From: Firmicutes bacterium CAG:24053_14
Lineage (GTDB): Bacteria; Bacillota; Clostridia; Oscillospirales; Oscillospiraceae
NCBI GenBank assembly: GCA_001916715.1
Contig: MNSZ01000046.1
Location: 189,776 to 253,775 of the forward strand
Reading direction: 5' to 3'
Length of the DNA: 64,000 nt
The translations under genes were made by a program, and so were the position numbers. The notes under the pieces are model-generated. The model did not search any database and was not told the DNA's origin. It saw only the letters and a list, made by a program, of their open reading frames with translations. Positions 33,931 to 42,355 of this stretch are shown here, piece by piece; the first letter of the stretch is position 1, and each line of letters starts with the position of its first letter.

Positions 33931-34455
33931 TCAGTATTGCGCGTGCATTATTCCGCCTTCTTTAAACGGAAGATACAGCAGCATGACCGGCAGCACGGAC
34001 AAAACGGTCTGCAAAAGCACCGTGATCAGTCCTGCGGTAAGCTCCGTTCCGCCGCCGGCAAGCGCATGGATAAGCTGCACTATGCCGCACAGCAGTATCG
34101 CCGCCACGCTGAATATCATGAACGCGAAAAAGCTTTTGTTGATATAAAACTCCGAGGCAAAGCCCGCTCCGAAGCCGATCATCGGAAACAGTATCGTAAA
34201 CAGCACCGTTGTTTCGGAAAAGGCCATATCGGTGAAAAGTCCGAGGAAAATTCCGAATACGGCGCCGCGAACGCCGCCGAGATATATGCCTGCCGCAACT
34301 GCGGCGGCCGGGATTATAAATCCCTTTGCGCCGAAAATGCTGATCCTTGAAAACAGCACGCTTTGCAGCAGCATGACAAGCAGCATATAGACCGCGTATT
34401 GGATCACCATGCGGACTTTTTTCCATTCAAGAGCCTGAATCAGTCTGTTGAGCAA
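33931..34455 (-). CDS. mreD: Rod shape-determining protein MreD
   Basis: 174 residues with about five membrane segments and few charges, as expected for MreD. It starts immediately after the mreC stop and precedes mrdA, the classical order. MreD is a membrane part of the elongasome. Recognition relies on topology and context, because MreD sequences are poorly conserved. Confidence 0.85.
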   Translation of the reverse strand: MLNRLIQALEWKKVRMVIQYAVYMLLVMLLQSVLFSRISIFGAKGFIIPAAAVAAGIYLGGVRGAVFGIFLGLFTDMAFSETTVLFTILFPMIGFGAGFASEFYINKSFFAFMIFSVAAILLCGIVQLIHALAGGGTELTAGLITVLLQTVLSVLPVMLLYLPFKEGGIMHAQY

Positions 34456-35304
34456 TTATTCCACCACTTCAAAATCTTTTACTACAAAAACCTGCACGAG
34501 CGCGTTGAGGTCGCAGCCGGGCTTGACCTCGCCGTACTCTATCTGACCGCCTGCCTCGGTCTTGACCGAGCTTATCGTTCCGACAACAAGGCCCTGGGGG
34601 AATGCGCCGCCCGAGCCTGAGGTCATGACCGTGTCGCCCGAGAAGACCTGCGCGCCGTCGGCAAGGTAGCTGAGCTTCACGCAGCCCTCCTGCATCATGG
34701 CAAAGTCGCCGACGAGAAGGCCGGAAGCACCGTTTTCGGAAACGAGCGCACCGATATTCGTGTTAAGGTCGATGACCGTAGAAACCGTCGCCCATGTCGA
34801 GCCGACCTCTGTCACCTGTCCGACCATGACGCCGTACTCGGTGATAACGCAGTCACCCACGGCGATATCGGCATTCGTGCCCTTGCTTATCGTGAACGAA
34901 TTTGCCCAGTTTGACGTCGTCCATGCAACGACCTTGGCCGATTCAAGTGTCATATCGCTGTGTTTTTCCTTGAAATTCAGAAGCTGGCGGAAGCGCTCAT
35001 TTTCCTCGATGGCGGCGGCGCCGTTTCGCGCCTCCTCCTGAGCCTGGGTCAGCTCCGCGCGCAGACGCTCGTTTTCGGCAACGAGCTGGTCATAGTCGTA
35101 AAGATATCCGTAAAGGCTCTCAAGCCAGTCGGCAACGGAGCTCACCATACGCTGTACCGGGGCTTTGACCGTGCCCGACACATTCTGTATAAGTCCTGCG
35201 TTTCCCTTGAGAAGATAGGATGCCGCTCCGATGACGAGCGCTATGACGAGCACGATAACGCCGAGCTTTATTCCGTTTTTCTTAAGATAATTTTTTACGT
35301 TCAA
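34456..35304 (-). CDS. mreC: Rod shape-determining protein MreC
   Basis: 282 residues from a TTG start that overlaps the maf stop (TTGA). One N-terminal membrane helix (GVIVLVIALVIGAASYLL) is followed by a coiled coil (DYDQLVAENERLRAELTQAQEEARN) and two beta-barrel domains with GDCVITEYGVMVGQVTEVG. It scaffolds PBP2 outside the membrane. mreB is not in the window, so in this organism it lies elsewhere or is absent. Confidence 0.92.
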   Translation of the reverse strand: MNVKNYLKKNGIKLGVIVLVIALVIGAASYLLKGNAGLIQNVSGTVKAPVQRMVSSVADWLESLYGYLYDYDQLVAENERLRAELTQAQEEARNGAAAIEENERFRQLLNFKEKHSDMTLESAKVVAWTTSNWANSFTISKGTNADIAVGDCVITEYGVMVGQVTEVGSTWATVSTVIDLNTNIGALVSENGASGLLVGDFAMMQEGCVKLSYLADGAQVFSGDTVMTSGSGGAFPQGLVVGTISSVKTEAGGQIEYGEVKPGCDLNALVQVFVVKDFEVVE

Positions 35305-35867
35305 AAAAGATGCACCCCGATCTCTTCGAGCATTTGGCCAAGCCTGCACAGCGGCAGCCCCATAACATTGAAATAGTCGCCCTCAAGCCGCCTGACCATG
35401 AGCGCGGCTCTGCCCTGAATTCCATAAGCGCCGGCCTTGTCCATCGGTTCTCCGGTCTGAACATAGCGATCGATCTCGTCCTCCGACAGCTTGCGGAAGA
35501 AAACCTTCGTACACTCGCTGCCGACGACGCTCCTGCCGCCGTACATGGCCGTTACGCCGGTGTACACCTCGTGCGTGTTATCCGACAGCAGGTGCAGCAT
35601 GGCTTTTGCGTCGGTCTCGTCTTTGGGCTTGCCGAGTATCCTGCCGCCTGCCCAGACGACGGTGTCCGCCGCTATGATAAGCGCATTCGGAAAGTCTTTC
35701 GCGACCTCTTCGGCCTTTGCCCGCGACAGAGCCTCTACCGTTTCGGCAGGGCCTGCGCCGCGCGGCGCTATCTCCTCGCCCTTTGCAGGAACGACAGCGA
35801 AATCAAGCCCCAGCGTTTCAAGCAGCTCCTTTCGCCGCGGTGAGCCGGAGGCAAGCACGATACTCAT
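35301..35867 (-). CDS. maf: Maf-family nucleotide pyrophosphatase
   Basis: 188 residues from MSIVLASGSPRRKELL, the standard Maf N-terminus, four bases after the upstream stop. The catalytic aspartate lies in IIAADTVVW. The family hydrolyses non-canonical or pyrimidine nucleoside triphosphates, and several members slow cell division. Its position directly before mreC matches Bacillus and other Firmicutes. Confidence 0.92.
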   Translation of the reverse strand: MSIVLASGSPRRKELLETLGLDFAVVPAKGEEIAPRGAGPAETVEALSRAKAEEVAKDFPNALIIAADTVVWAGGRILGKPKDETDAKAMLHLLSDNTHEVYTGVTAMYGGRSVVGSECTKVFFRKLSEDEIDRYVQTGEPMDKAGAYGIQGRAALMVRRLEGDYFNVMGLPLCRLGQMLEEIGVHLF

Positions 35868-35871
35868 TGTG

Positions 35872-37959
35872 TCAGTCAACTCCTCTGTAATAAAGGCCTC
35901 GGGTCAGATCGTTCGGCTGATAGTCGCCCTCGCCCTTATATCTCTTTGCGACCTGAACGCACTCGCGCGCACCCTCGGTCGTGAACATCAGTCTTATTCC
36001 CCAAAGTCCCACGCCGCACAGCTCGTCGTTTTTATCGGCCATAAAAAGCTTTCGGGAATTATATATCACATTGCGGTGCTCATATTCACGCACGACGGGG
36101 AATGTTGAGCCCATACGGTCGGAAAGCTGAGCCGGGCTTTGGCAATTGCACGCGCCGAGACTGTGGCTTATAACGCACTGATCCGACACCATAAGCGGAA
36201 GCCGCCCGTATGCGATGAGCTCCGTCGGCACGCACTTTGCCATATCGCGCACCTGCGCAAGACGCAGTTCAAACGACGCCGTTGCGGATAAAAAGCCCAT
36301 CTTCTGTATCATATCCATCGAATACGAGTTAAACACATTCATGCCGAAATCGGCGCGCGTTTTCATGCCTGCCTTGCGTGCGATTATGACATGTCCGAGG
36401 TTCCCGACAAGCGCCTCGTTTATACCAAGATCAAACAGGCTTCGCAGCATGACGAATATGTCTTTTGTCTCGCTGTCGGTTATAACACGCGGCAAAACGG
36501 CGACCGGAACGGCGCCGCGCTCTTTGAACATGCGCACAAGGTCAAAATTATCGTGCATGACCTTGACGGGAATGTAGATATAATCGGGTCTTGTGTCGGC
36601 AAGCTCCTCGGTAAGCTGCTCTGCCGTGCGCACCTGATAGATCATGACAGGATCGGTCACGGCGCTCTGCCCCGAGGGAAGCTGCGGCATGGGCAGGCTG
36701 CGGCGCGGCTGCGGTATCGCGCGGCGCTCGTTGAGCGCCGTGACAAGCTTGCGGCGCAGCTCGTTTATCTCGGACGCGGAGAGATAAAGTCCGCTCTGCA
36801 CCCTGCTCTGCGCATCCACGCAGTAGTACGGCGTACCGCCTGTCTTGCCGAGTCTGTCGCTCAAGACCTCTGAATTTATCGCCTGACGTATCGCCTTCTG
36901 CGGCTCTGCGCCGAAAGCGACTACCTTGTTTCCGCGGTTATCTATCGCCGCGGCCTTGACCGCCTCTCCGGCGTTTACGACGGCGTAAAACTTCACCGGA
37001 ACGCGGCGCTCTTCCTTGCCGATGTACTCTTTTCTTGCGTCGGCAAACATTTTTTCGCCGACCTTGTCGGTTTCGGCTCTCACGCCGAACATATCGGCCT
37101 TGTCGCCGTTAAAATAGCCCTGCGTGAAGCCCTGGCGCGAGAATGCGTCGGCAAGTGTCTGCATTTCCTCCTCCGTCGGCTCGCGGCGCTCTTTGATGAT
37201 CTTCGAATATATGCCCGTGACTATGCCCGTGTACTCGGGGCGCTTCATTCTGCCCTCGATCTTCACGCAGGCAACGCCGGCGTCCTCGATCTCGCGCAGG
37301 CGGTCAACAAGGCAATTGTCCTTGAGGGAAAGCGGATGACTGTCCTCAAGTCTGCCGCCCATGGTGTATTCCATGCGGCAGGGCTGGGCGCACATGCCGC
37401 GATTGCCGCTGCGGCGGCCTATAAGCGACGACATATAGCACTGCCCCGAATGGCAGAAGCACAGCGCTCCGTGGACGAATATCTCCGTTTCTATCGGCGA
37501 ATGCTTTGTTATGAACTTTATCTGCTCGAAACTCAGCTCGCGCGCAAGGACTGCACGGGTGAGTCCCATCTCGGCCGCTGCCTCAACGCCGGCAAGGTTA
37601 TGGATGCTCATCTGGGTGCTCGCGTGCAGCGGAATATCCGGCACGGCTTTTTTCAAAACGCTCAAGAGCCCGAGATCCTGCACAAGGATGGCGTCCGCGC
37701 CGAGATCCGATACGCGCCGGGCAAGCTCGACGGCCTGCTCCATCTCCCTGTCGCCGACGAGCGTGTTCATCGTGACATAGACTTTGCAGTCGCGTATGCG
37801 GCAGTATCTGACCGCCTTTTCAAACTCCTCGTCGCTGAAATTTTTTGCTCCGCGTCGAGCGTTGAATATTCCAAGTCCCATATACACCGCATCCGCGCCG
37901 TTCTGAACGGCGGCAACGACCGCCTCCGGCGAGCCTGCGGGAGAAAGCAGCTCAAGCAT
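35872..37959 (-). CDS. U32-family peptidase
   Basis: 695 residues beginning at MLELLSPAGSPEAVVAAVQNGADAVYMG behind AGAGG; the frame extends upstream into the promoter. The U32 signature is EIFVHGALCFCHSGQCYMSS, with clustered cysteines CAQPCRMEY. A DUF3656-like region is followed by a second TIM-barrel-like half with RVVLPRV-type segments. Close relatives are linked to collagenase activity or, as RlhA/TrhP, to RNA hydroxylation using Fe-S clusters; the cysteine pattern fits the latter better. It leads the maf-mreCD-mrdA transcript. Confidence 0.88.
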   Translation of the reverse strand: MLELLSPAGSPEAVVAAVQNGADAVYMGLGIFNARRGAKNFSDEEFEKAVRYCRIRDCKVYVTMNTLVGDREMEQAVELARRVSDLGADAILVQDLGLLSVLKKAVPDIPLHASTQMSIHNLAGVEAAAEMGLTRAVLARELSFEQIKFITKHSPIETEIFVHGALCFCHSGQCYMSSLIGRRSGNRGMCAQPCRMEYTMGGRLEDSHPLSLKDNCLVDRLREIEDAGVACVKIEGRMKRPEYTGIVTGIYSKIIKERREPTEEEMQTLADAFSRQGFTQGYFNGDKADMFGVRAETDKVGEKMFADARKEYIGKEERRVPVKFYAVVNAGEAVKAAAIDNRGNKVVAFGAEPQKAIRQAINSEVLSDRLGKTGGTPYYCVDAQSRVQSGLYLSASEINELRRKLVTALNERRAIPQPRRSLPMPQLPSGQSAVTDPVMIYQVRTAEQLTEELADTRPDYIYIPVKVMHDNFDLVRMFKERGAVPVAVLPRVITDSETKDIFVMLRSLFDLGINEALVGNLGHVIIARKAGMKTRADFGMNVFNSYSMDMIQKMGFLSATASFELRLAQVRDMAKCVPTELIAYGRLPLMVSDQCVISHSLGACNCQSPAQLSDRMGSTFPVVREYEHRNVIYNSRKLFMADKNDELCGVGLWGIRLMFTTEGARECVQVAKRYKGEGDYQPNDLTRGLYYRGVD

Positions 37960-37995
37960 ATATCCATACCTCTGGCATTTTACTTTTATCGTTGA

Positions 37996-38025
37996 ATTAT
38001 ACCACAAACATGGCTATTGCTACAA
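37996..38025 (-). promoter_or_regulatory. Promoter of the U32-maf-mre operon
   Basis: TTGTAG, 18 bases, TATAAT on the minus strand. Its -35 box overlaps that of the divergent dnaD promoter by three bases. Confidence 0.7.
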
Positions 38026-38045
38026 GTTAATTTTAATGATATAAT
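38017..38045 (+). promoter_or_regulatory. Promoter of dnaD-dnaC
   Basis: TTGCTA, 17 bases, TATAAT, sharing its -35 region with the opposite promoter, so polymerase binding at the two is mutually exclusive. Confidence 0.72.
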
Positions 38046-38096
38046 CCCTCTTGTTAAAGTCCATTGTGTAAACTTTGAATGAACAGAGGAATCGTC

Positions 38097-39029
38097 ATGC
38101 CCACAGCAGAGCAAAACTCAATACCGCGCAGCACCGCGGACAAGCTTATTGCCGCACATGACGGCGATGTTGCGCTGCTGTATATCTGGCTCGATCTTAA
38201 CGGCGGATTTGACGCCGACAGGGCCGCGCGCGAGCTTTGCCGCACCGAGGCCGAGATAAAAAACGCGCACGAAAAGCTGCTTAGAATGGGGCTTTCGCGC
38301 CCGGCCGCAAGGCCCGAGCAGGAGATAAAGCTCCCTCCTGCCGAGGAGCTTCCGGAATACACCTCGGCGGATATCGTGCGCCGCTCGAAGGAGGACAGCG
38401 GATTTCAGGCCGTTATCGCCCAGGCGCAGCACAAGCTCGGCAGAGTCCTTTCAACGGCCGAGCTGAAAACGCTTTTCGGCATTTACGATTACCTCGCGCT
38501 GCCGGCAGATGTTATTTTCATGCTCATCGGCTACTGCATCGACGTTTTCACCGAAAAATACGGTCCCGGCCGGCTGCCCTCGATGCGCAGCATCGAAAAG
38601 GAAGCCTACTCATGGGCAAACAAGGAGATCATCACCATCGAGCAGGCCGACGAATACATACGCAATGCCGCCGAGAAGCGCTCGCGCGCAGGCGAGCTGA
38701 AGACCTCAATGGGGCTTGGCAGCCGCGTGCTCACGCCGACCGAGCGCAAATACATGACCTCGTGGTTCGACATGGGCTTTGATAACGAGGCCATACTCAT
38801 AGCATACGACCGCACGGTGACAAACACCGGCGCTTTAAAATGGGGATACATGAACAAGATCATGCTCTCGTGGCATGATAAGGGCATACACTCGGCACGG
38901 GACGTCGCCGAGCGCGACAGCCGCTCTCCGGCAAGCGCAGTCAAGGCGGAAAATCAGCATCGCAGCAACGTTTCGGGCGATGAGCTCAAGCGTCTGCGCT
39001 CAATATACGAAAAGGTTAAAAACGGTTAA
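38097..39029 (+). CDS. dnaD: DnaD-domain replication protein
   Basis: 310 residues from the ATG six bases after AGAGGA; an earlier ATG lacks a binding site. The N-terminal part is winged-helix-like (STADKLIAAHDGDVALLYIWLDLNGGFD). A DnaD C-terminal helical domain follows near residues 120-200, and another near 205-280 ends with YMNKIMLSWHDKGI. Such proteins bind DNA and DnaA during primosome loading. The next gene is a DnaC-type loader, a typical pairing in clostridia. Confidence 0.87.
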   Translation: MPTAEQNSIPRSTADKLIAAHDGDVALLYIWLDLNGGFDADRAARELCRTEAEIKNAHEKLLRMGLSRPAARPEQEIKLPPAEELPEYTSADIVRRSKEDSGFQAVIAQAQHKLGRVLSTAELKTLFGIYDYLALPADVIFMLIGYCIDVFTEKYGPGRLPSMRSIEKEAYSWANKEIITIEQADEYIRNAAEKRSRAGELKTSMGLGSRVLTPTERKYMTSWFDMGFDNEAILIAYDRTVTNTGALKWGYMNKIMLSWHDKGIHSARDVAERDSRSPASAVKAENQHRSNVSGDELKRLRSIYEKVKNG

Positions 39030-39032
39030 ACA

Positions 39033-40004
39033 ATGGCACTGGACGGAAAAATTCTGGCGCGCGCCAGAGAGCAGATAGGTCACACACACGCAAACAATGT
39101 CGCCGAGCATTATCTCAGGCAGGAGAAGATTTATTCGCAGATACCCGAGATTCACCGCATCGACGATAGGCTTCGCGCGCAGATGTCCGAGCTTGTCGGA
39201 CTTACGATAAAGCGCAGCGCGGATCTTTCCGACGCGCTCAAGGCGCTGGAGGACGAAAGCCTTGCGCTTCAGGCAAAAAAGGCCGAGCTTCTGCACGCTG
39301 CCGGTTATCCGGTCGATTATCTTGAGGACATCTACTCCTGCCCGAAATGCAAGGACACCGGATTTATCGGAAGCCAAATGTGCTCCTGCCTCATCGAGGA
39401 ATACAACCGCCAGCTCACAAGCGAGCTGAGCACGCTTCTCAAAAACAGCGAGGAGCGCTTTGAAAACTTCGATCTTTCGCTGTACGGCGAGGCAAGGGAA
39501 GCGATGAGCATTGTTTACGACACCTGCCGCGAGTACGCCTCCAGCTTCTCGGAACGCTCGATGAACCTGCTGTTTCAGGGCGGCACGGGGCTGGGCAAAA
39601 CGTTCCTGTCTGCCTGCATAGCGCGCGTCGTTGCGCAAAACGGCCACTCGGTGTGCTACGATACCGCGGCCTCCGCGCTCGAGGCGTTTGAAATGAAAAA
39701 ATTCGCGCGCGACGCCGAGGCTGCGGAAAAGGCCTCGACACGGGTCGAGCGCATGCTCGAGTGCGAGCTTATGATCCTTGACGATCTGGGCACCGAAATG
39801 CTCACGCAGATAAGCATCTCGGCGCTGTACACGCTTATAAACACGCGCCTTGTCGAGGGTAAAAAGACCATTATCAGCACAAATCTCACCGATGCGGAGC
39901 TTGCACGGAGATACACTCCGCAGATTTGCTCGAGGATAGACGGCGAGTTTCTCAAGCTCCCGTTTGCCGGAACGGATATACGCAAATTGAAAAAGGAGAT
40001 GTAG
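39033..40004 (+). CDS. Helicase loader, DnaC/DnaI family ATPase
   Basis: 323 residues. The N-terminal region includes a zinc-ribbon-like CPKCKDTGFIGSQMCSC near residue 110. The AAA+ part follows with Walker A QGGTGLGKT near 187, Walker B LMILDDLGTE near 250, and an arginine-finger-like end (CSRIDGEFLKLPF). Gram-positive loaders of this type deliver the replicative helicase onto DNA. It starts three bases after dnaD. A weak AAAGG precedes the start, so translation may depend on coupling. Confidence 0.9.
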   Translation: MALDGKILARAREQIGHTHANNVAEHYLRQEKIYSQIPEIHRIDDRLRAQMSELVGLTIKRSADLSDALKALEDESLALQAKKAELLHAAGYPVDYLEDIYSCPKCKDTGFIGSQMCSCLIEEYNRQLTSELSTLLKNSEERFENFDLSLYGEAREAMSIVYDTCREYASSFSERSMNLLFQGGTGLGKTFLSACIARVVAQNGHSVCYDTAASALEAFEMKKFARDAEAAEKASTRVERMLECELMILDDLGTEMLTQISISALYTLINTRLVEGKKTIISTNLTDAELARRYTPQICSRIDGEFLKLPFAGTDIRKLKKEM

Positions 40005-40006
40005 GA

Positions 40007-41035
40007 ATGGATCAGCACGAGATCACTCGCGAAATACCCCTGCTAAACGCCGACGGCGAGCTGACGGAGCCGGGCTACGCCAAGAAGCTCCTGCCGGTTT
40101 ACAGGCGCGCGGACATCAAGGCAAGCCCCATGCGCATCAAGGAATGGGACTATTACCTCATAAACAACGGCCGCTTTGCCCTTGCCCTCACCATCGACGA
40201 TAACGGCTACATGGGTCTGGACTCGATAAGCCTTCTCAACTTCGAGGAGGGCTGGGAGATCACCACGAGCCCCATGTGCTTCATGCCGCTCGGAAAGCGC
40301 AAGCTGCCCGAAACGAGCAAGACCGGCGACACGACCGCCATCGGGAAAAACTACAGCATTTATTTCAAAAACAACGGATCGGGCGTGCGCACACTGATAG
40401 CGCAGATGAAGCGCTTCGGCCCTGCCGGCTCGCTCTACGCAAAGGTCGAGCTTTTCGACGAGCCGGAGGAGAGCATGGTAATCGCAACGCCTTTCGATAA
40501 GCCGGGGCATTTTTACTACAACCAGAAGATAAACTGCATGCGCGCACGCGGTGAGGTCACATACGACGGTCACACCTATGTTTTTGACCCCTCGGACAGC
40601 TTCGCCGTCCTCGACTGGGGGCGCGGCGTGTGGACATACAAAAACACATGGTACTGGGGCTCGGCTTCCGGCGCGGTGGACGGCGTTCCCTTCGGCTGGA
40701 ACATCGGCTACGGCTTCGGCAACACCTCGGCCGCCAGCGAAAACATGCTGTTTTACAACGGCAAGGCGCACAAGCTCAGTCAGGTGAAATTCAACATTCC
40801 CGGCGATGAAAAAGCCTTCATGGAGCCGTGGACCTTCACTTCGGACGACGGCAGGTTCGAGATGGGCTTCCGTCCCGTGCTCGACCGCGCATCCTGCACC
40901 GACGTCGGACTTATTAAAAGCGATCAGCACCAGGTGTTCGGCCTGTTCACCGGCAAGGCTGTCCTTGACGACGGAAAAGTGATCGAAATAAAAGACTTCC
41001 CCGGCTTTGCCGAGAAAGTCTCGAATAAATGGTAA
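40007..41035 (+). CDS. DUF2804 family protein
   Basis: 342 residues starting at the ATG after AAAAGGAGATGTAGGA, two bases after the loader stop. The sequence is rich in beta strands and aromatic residues, with FAVLDWGRGVWTYKNTWYWGSAS and PFGWNIGYGFGN, the conserved DUF2804 signature. This resembles lipocalin- or tocopherol-cyclase-like beta folds. There is no signal peptide. Nothing indicates a reaction, and its linkage to replication genes may only reflect shared transcription. Confidence 0.82.
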   Translation: MDQHEITREIPLLNADGELTEPGYAKKLLPVYRRADIKASPMRIKEWDYYLINNGRFALALTIDDNGYMGLDSISLLNFEEGWEITTSPMCFMPLGKRKLPETSKTGDTTAIGKNYSIYFKNNGSGVRTLIAQMKRFGPAGSLYAKVELFDEPEESMVIATPFDKPGHFYYNQKINCMRARGEVTYDGHTYVFDPSDSFAVLDWGRGVWTYKNTWYWGSASGAVDGVPFGWNIGYGFGNTSAASENMLFYNGKAHKLSQVKFNIPGDEKAFMEPWTFTSDDGRFEMGFRPVLDRASCTDVGLIKSDQHQVFGLFTGKAVLDDGKVIEIKDFPGFAEKVSNKW

Positions 41036-41044
41036 CACGGCAAT

Positions 41045-41078
41045 AACCGGGACTGCGATGCAGTCCCGGTTACTTTAT
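41045..41078. terminator. Terminator between convergent genes
   Basis: Arms AACCGGGACTGC and GCAGTCCCGGTT with a short loop, followed by ACTTTAT, just past the DUF2804 stop. It slightly overlaps the stop of the convergent Xre gene and may serve both directions. Confidence 0.75.
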
Positions 41079-41312
41079 CTCCTGCTCAAGGCCGTCAAAC
41101 TCCGGCGAGGAGAAAAACTCCGCAAGCGTCATATCCAGCCCGTCGCATATCATTTTTATCGTCAACAGTTTTGGATTGCAGCTTTTGCCGTATAGAATAT
41201 TCTTGATGCTCGACGGCGGCAGCGCGCACACAGTGGCAAGTCTGTTGATGCTCATGTTCCTCTGCTCGCACAGGCGAAGTATTCTGATCTTAACAGCATC
41301 TATTGTCTGCAT
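41070..41312 (-). CDS. Small Xre-type transcriptional regulator
   Basis: 80 residues, essentially one helix-turn-helix domain (IRILRLCEQRNMSINRLATVCALPPSSIKNILYGKS) and a short tail. Its start follows rsmE by four bases, so it is probably cotranscribed with rsmE. Such one-domain regulators are common in clostridia and their targets are usually unknown. Confidence 0.82.
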   Translation of the reverse strand: MQTIDAVKIRILRLCEQRNMSINRLATVCALPPSSIKNILYGKSCNPKLLTIKMICDGLDMTLAEFFSSPEFDGLEQEIK

Positions 41313-41316
41313 TGTT

Positions 41317-42048
41317 TTATTCCAAATTTCCGCTTTCGTACATGAGCGCCGTGAGCGCGACTACAGGCGCTGTTTCGCATCTGAGTATACGCGCACCCAT
41401 CGAGCATACGTGAAGCCCTACCTTGCGCGCCATATCGGCCTCATACGGCTCAAAGCCGCCCTCGGGGCCTGTTATCACCGCAGCAGAGCCGAGCTTCTCG
41501 GCCCCCTTGAGCGCCGAGCGAAGGCTCTCGCGCTCGCCGGTCTCGTACAGGAAGAAGGCGTCCTCCTGCTGCTTTGCGGCATCGAGCGCTTCAACAAAGC
41601 TGTCGATCCATCTGACCTCGGGAATGATGCCGCGCCCGGACTGCTTTGCAGCCTCCTCGCTTATTCTGTTCCAGCGCTCGAGCTTTTTTGCAACGCCCTC
41701 GGTGCGCTGCACGACGCGCTCGGAGCGGAAAAAGCATATCTCCTTTGCGCCGGACTCGACGCATTTCTGGATGATATAGTCGGTCTTATCGCCCTTTGGC
41801 AGACCGCACAGCACGCGCACCGACACCGTAGGCTCGGCCGCGCACGGGACGACCTCGATGATCTCCGCCTCGGCCTCGTCCTTATCCGAGCGCACAAGGC
41901 GGCATTTATAGTCCGTACCGTTGCCGTCGCAAATGGTCATCTCCTCGCCCGGGCGAAGGCGAAGTACCTTTATATGCTCTGCGTCGCGGCCGCGGATGAT
42001 CGCTCTGCCGCCGAGCAGATTTGTCCCAAGCGCAAAAAATCTGGGCAT
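41317..42048 (-). CDS. rsmE: 16S rRNA m3U1498 methyltransferase RsmE
   Basis: 243 residues, usual length. The N-terminal PUA-like part (MPRFF, HIKVLRLRPGEEM) is followed by the SPOUT methyltransferase core, with the knotted region ITGPEGGFEPYEADMAR and MGARILRCETAP near the end. It methylates N3 of U1498 in the decoding-site helix. Binding site GAGAGGGG is well placed. It often neighbours prmA, which is also present here. Confidence 0.94.
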   Translation of the reverse strand: MPRFFALGTNLLGGRAIIRGRDAEHIKVLRLRPGEEMTICDGNGTDYKCRLVRSDKDEAEAEIIEVVPCAAEPTVSVRVLCGLPKGDKTDYIIQKCVESGAKEICFFRSERVVQRTEGVAKKLERWNRISEEAAKQSGRGIIPEVRWIDSFVEALDAAKQQEDAFFLYETGERESLRSALKGAEKLGSAAVITGPEGGFEPYEADMARKVGLHVCSMGARILRCETAPVVALTALMYESGNLE

Positions 42049-42141
42049 AGTAGACCCCTCTCACAATATGTTTTGTGCCGATATTATCTCACAGCGCTGA
42101 CGTTTTTTCAAGTGGCGGCATATAATGCAGCGGTGAGAACT

Positions 42142-42303
42142 ATGGAATTCGATAATTTTGAAAGCGTGTGGCAGCGCGTGACCGCGCTCGACGAGACTTT
42201 GCCCGAGCCGCCTCCGCCGCCGGAGAACAAGCACGAGCAGAAGCTTTGCGTAATAAAGCGCGGCGAAAAAAGCTGCGCCGTGCGCTTCATCGCCGGATAT
42301 TGA
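42142..42303 (+). CDS. Small unknown protein, 53 residues
   Basis: Begins MEFDNFESVWQRVTAL, has a proline-rich middle (LPEPPPPPENK), and ends KRGEKSCAVRFIAGY. GGTGAG precedes the ATG, a TATAAT lies at 42121-42126, and a terminator hairpin follows its stop immediately. It has therefore all signs of a single-gene unit. I do not recognise the family. Confidence 0.6.
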   Translation: MEFDNFESVWQRVTALDETLPEPPPPPENKHEQKLCVIKRGEKSCAVRFIAGY

Positions 42304-42305
42304 AA

Positions 42306-42339
42306 GATCCGTCCGTTAGACTTCACTAACGGGCGGATC
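42306..42339 (+). terminator. Hairpin after the 53-residue gene
   Basis: Arms GATCCGTCCGTTAG and CTAACGGGCGGATC (one G-T pair). Followed by CTCAGCGTGTCAAAAAA, closely similar to the sequence after the hairpin at 20837-20860. No plus-strand U-tract. Confidence 0.6.
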
Positions 42340-42355
42340 TCAGCGTGTCAAAAAA

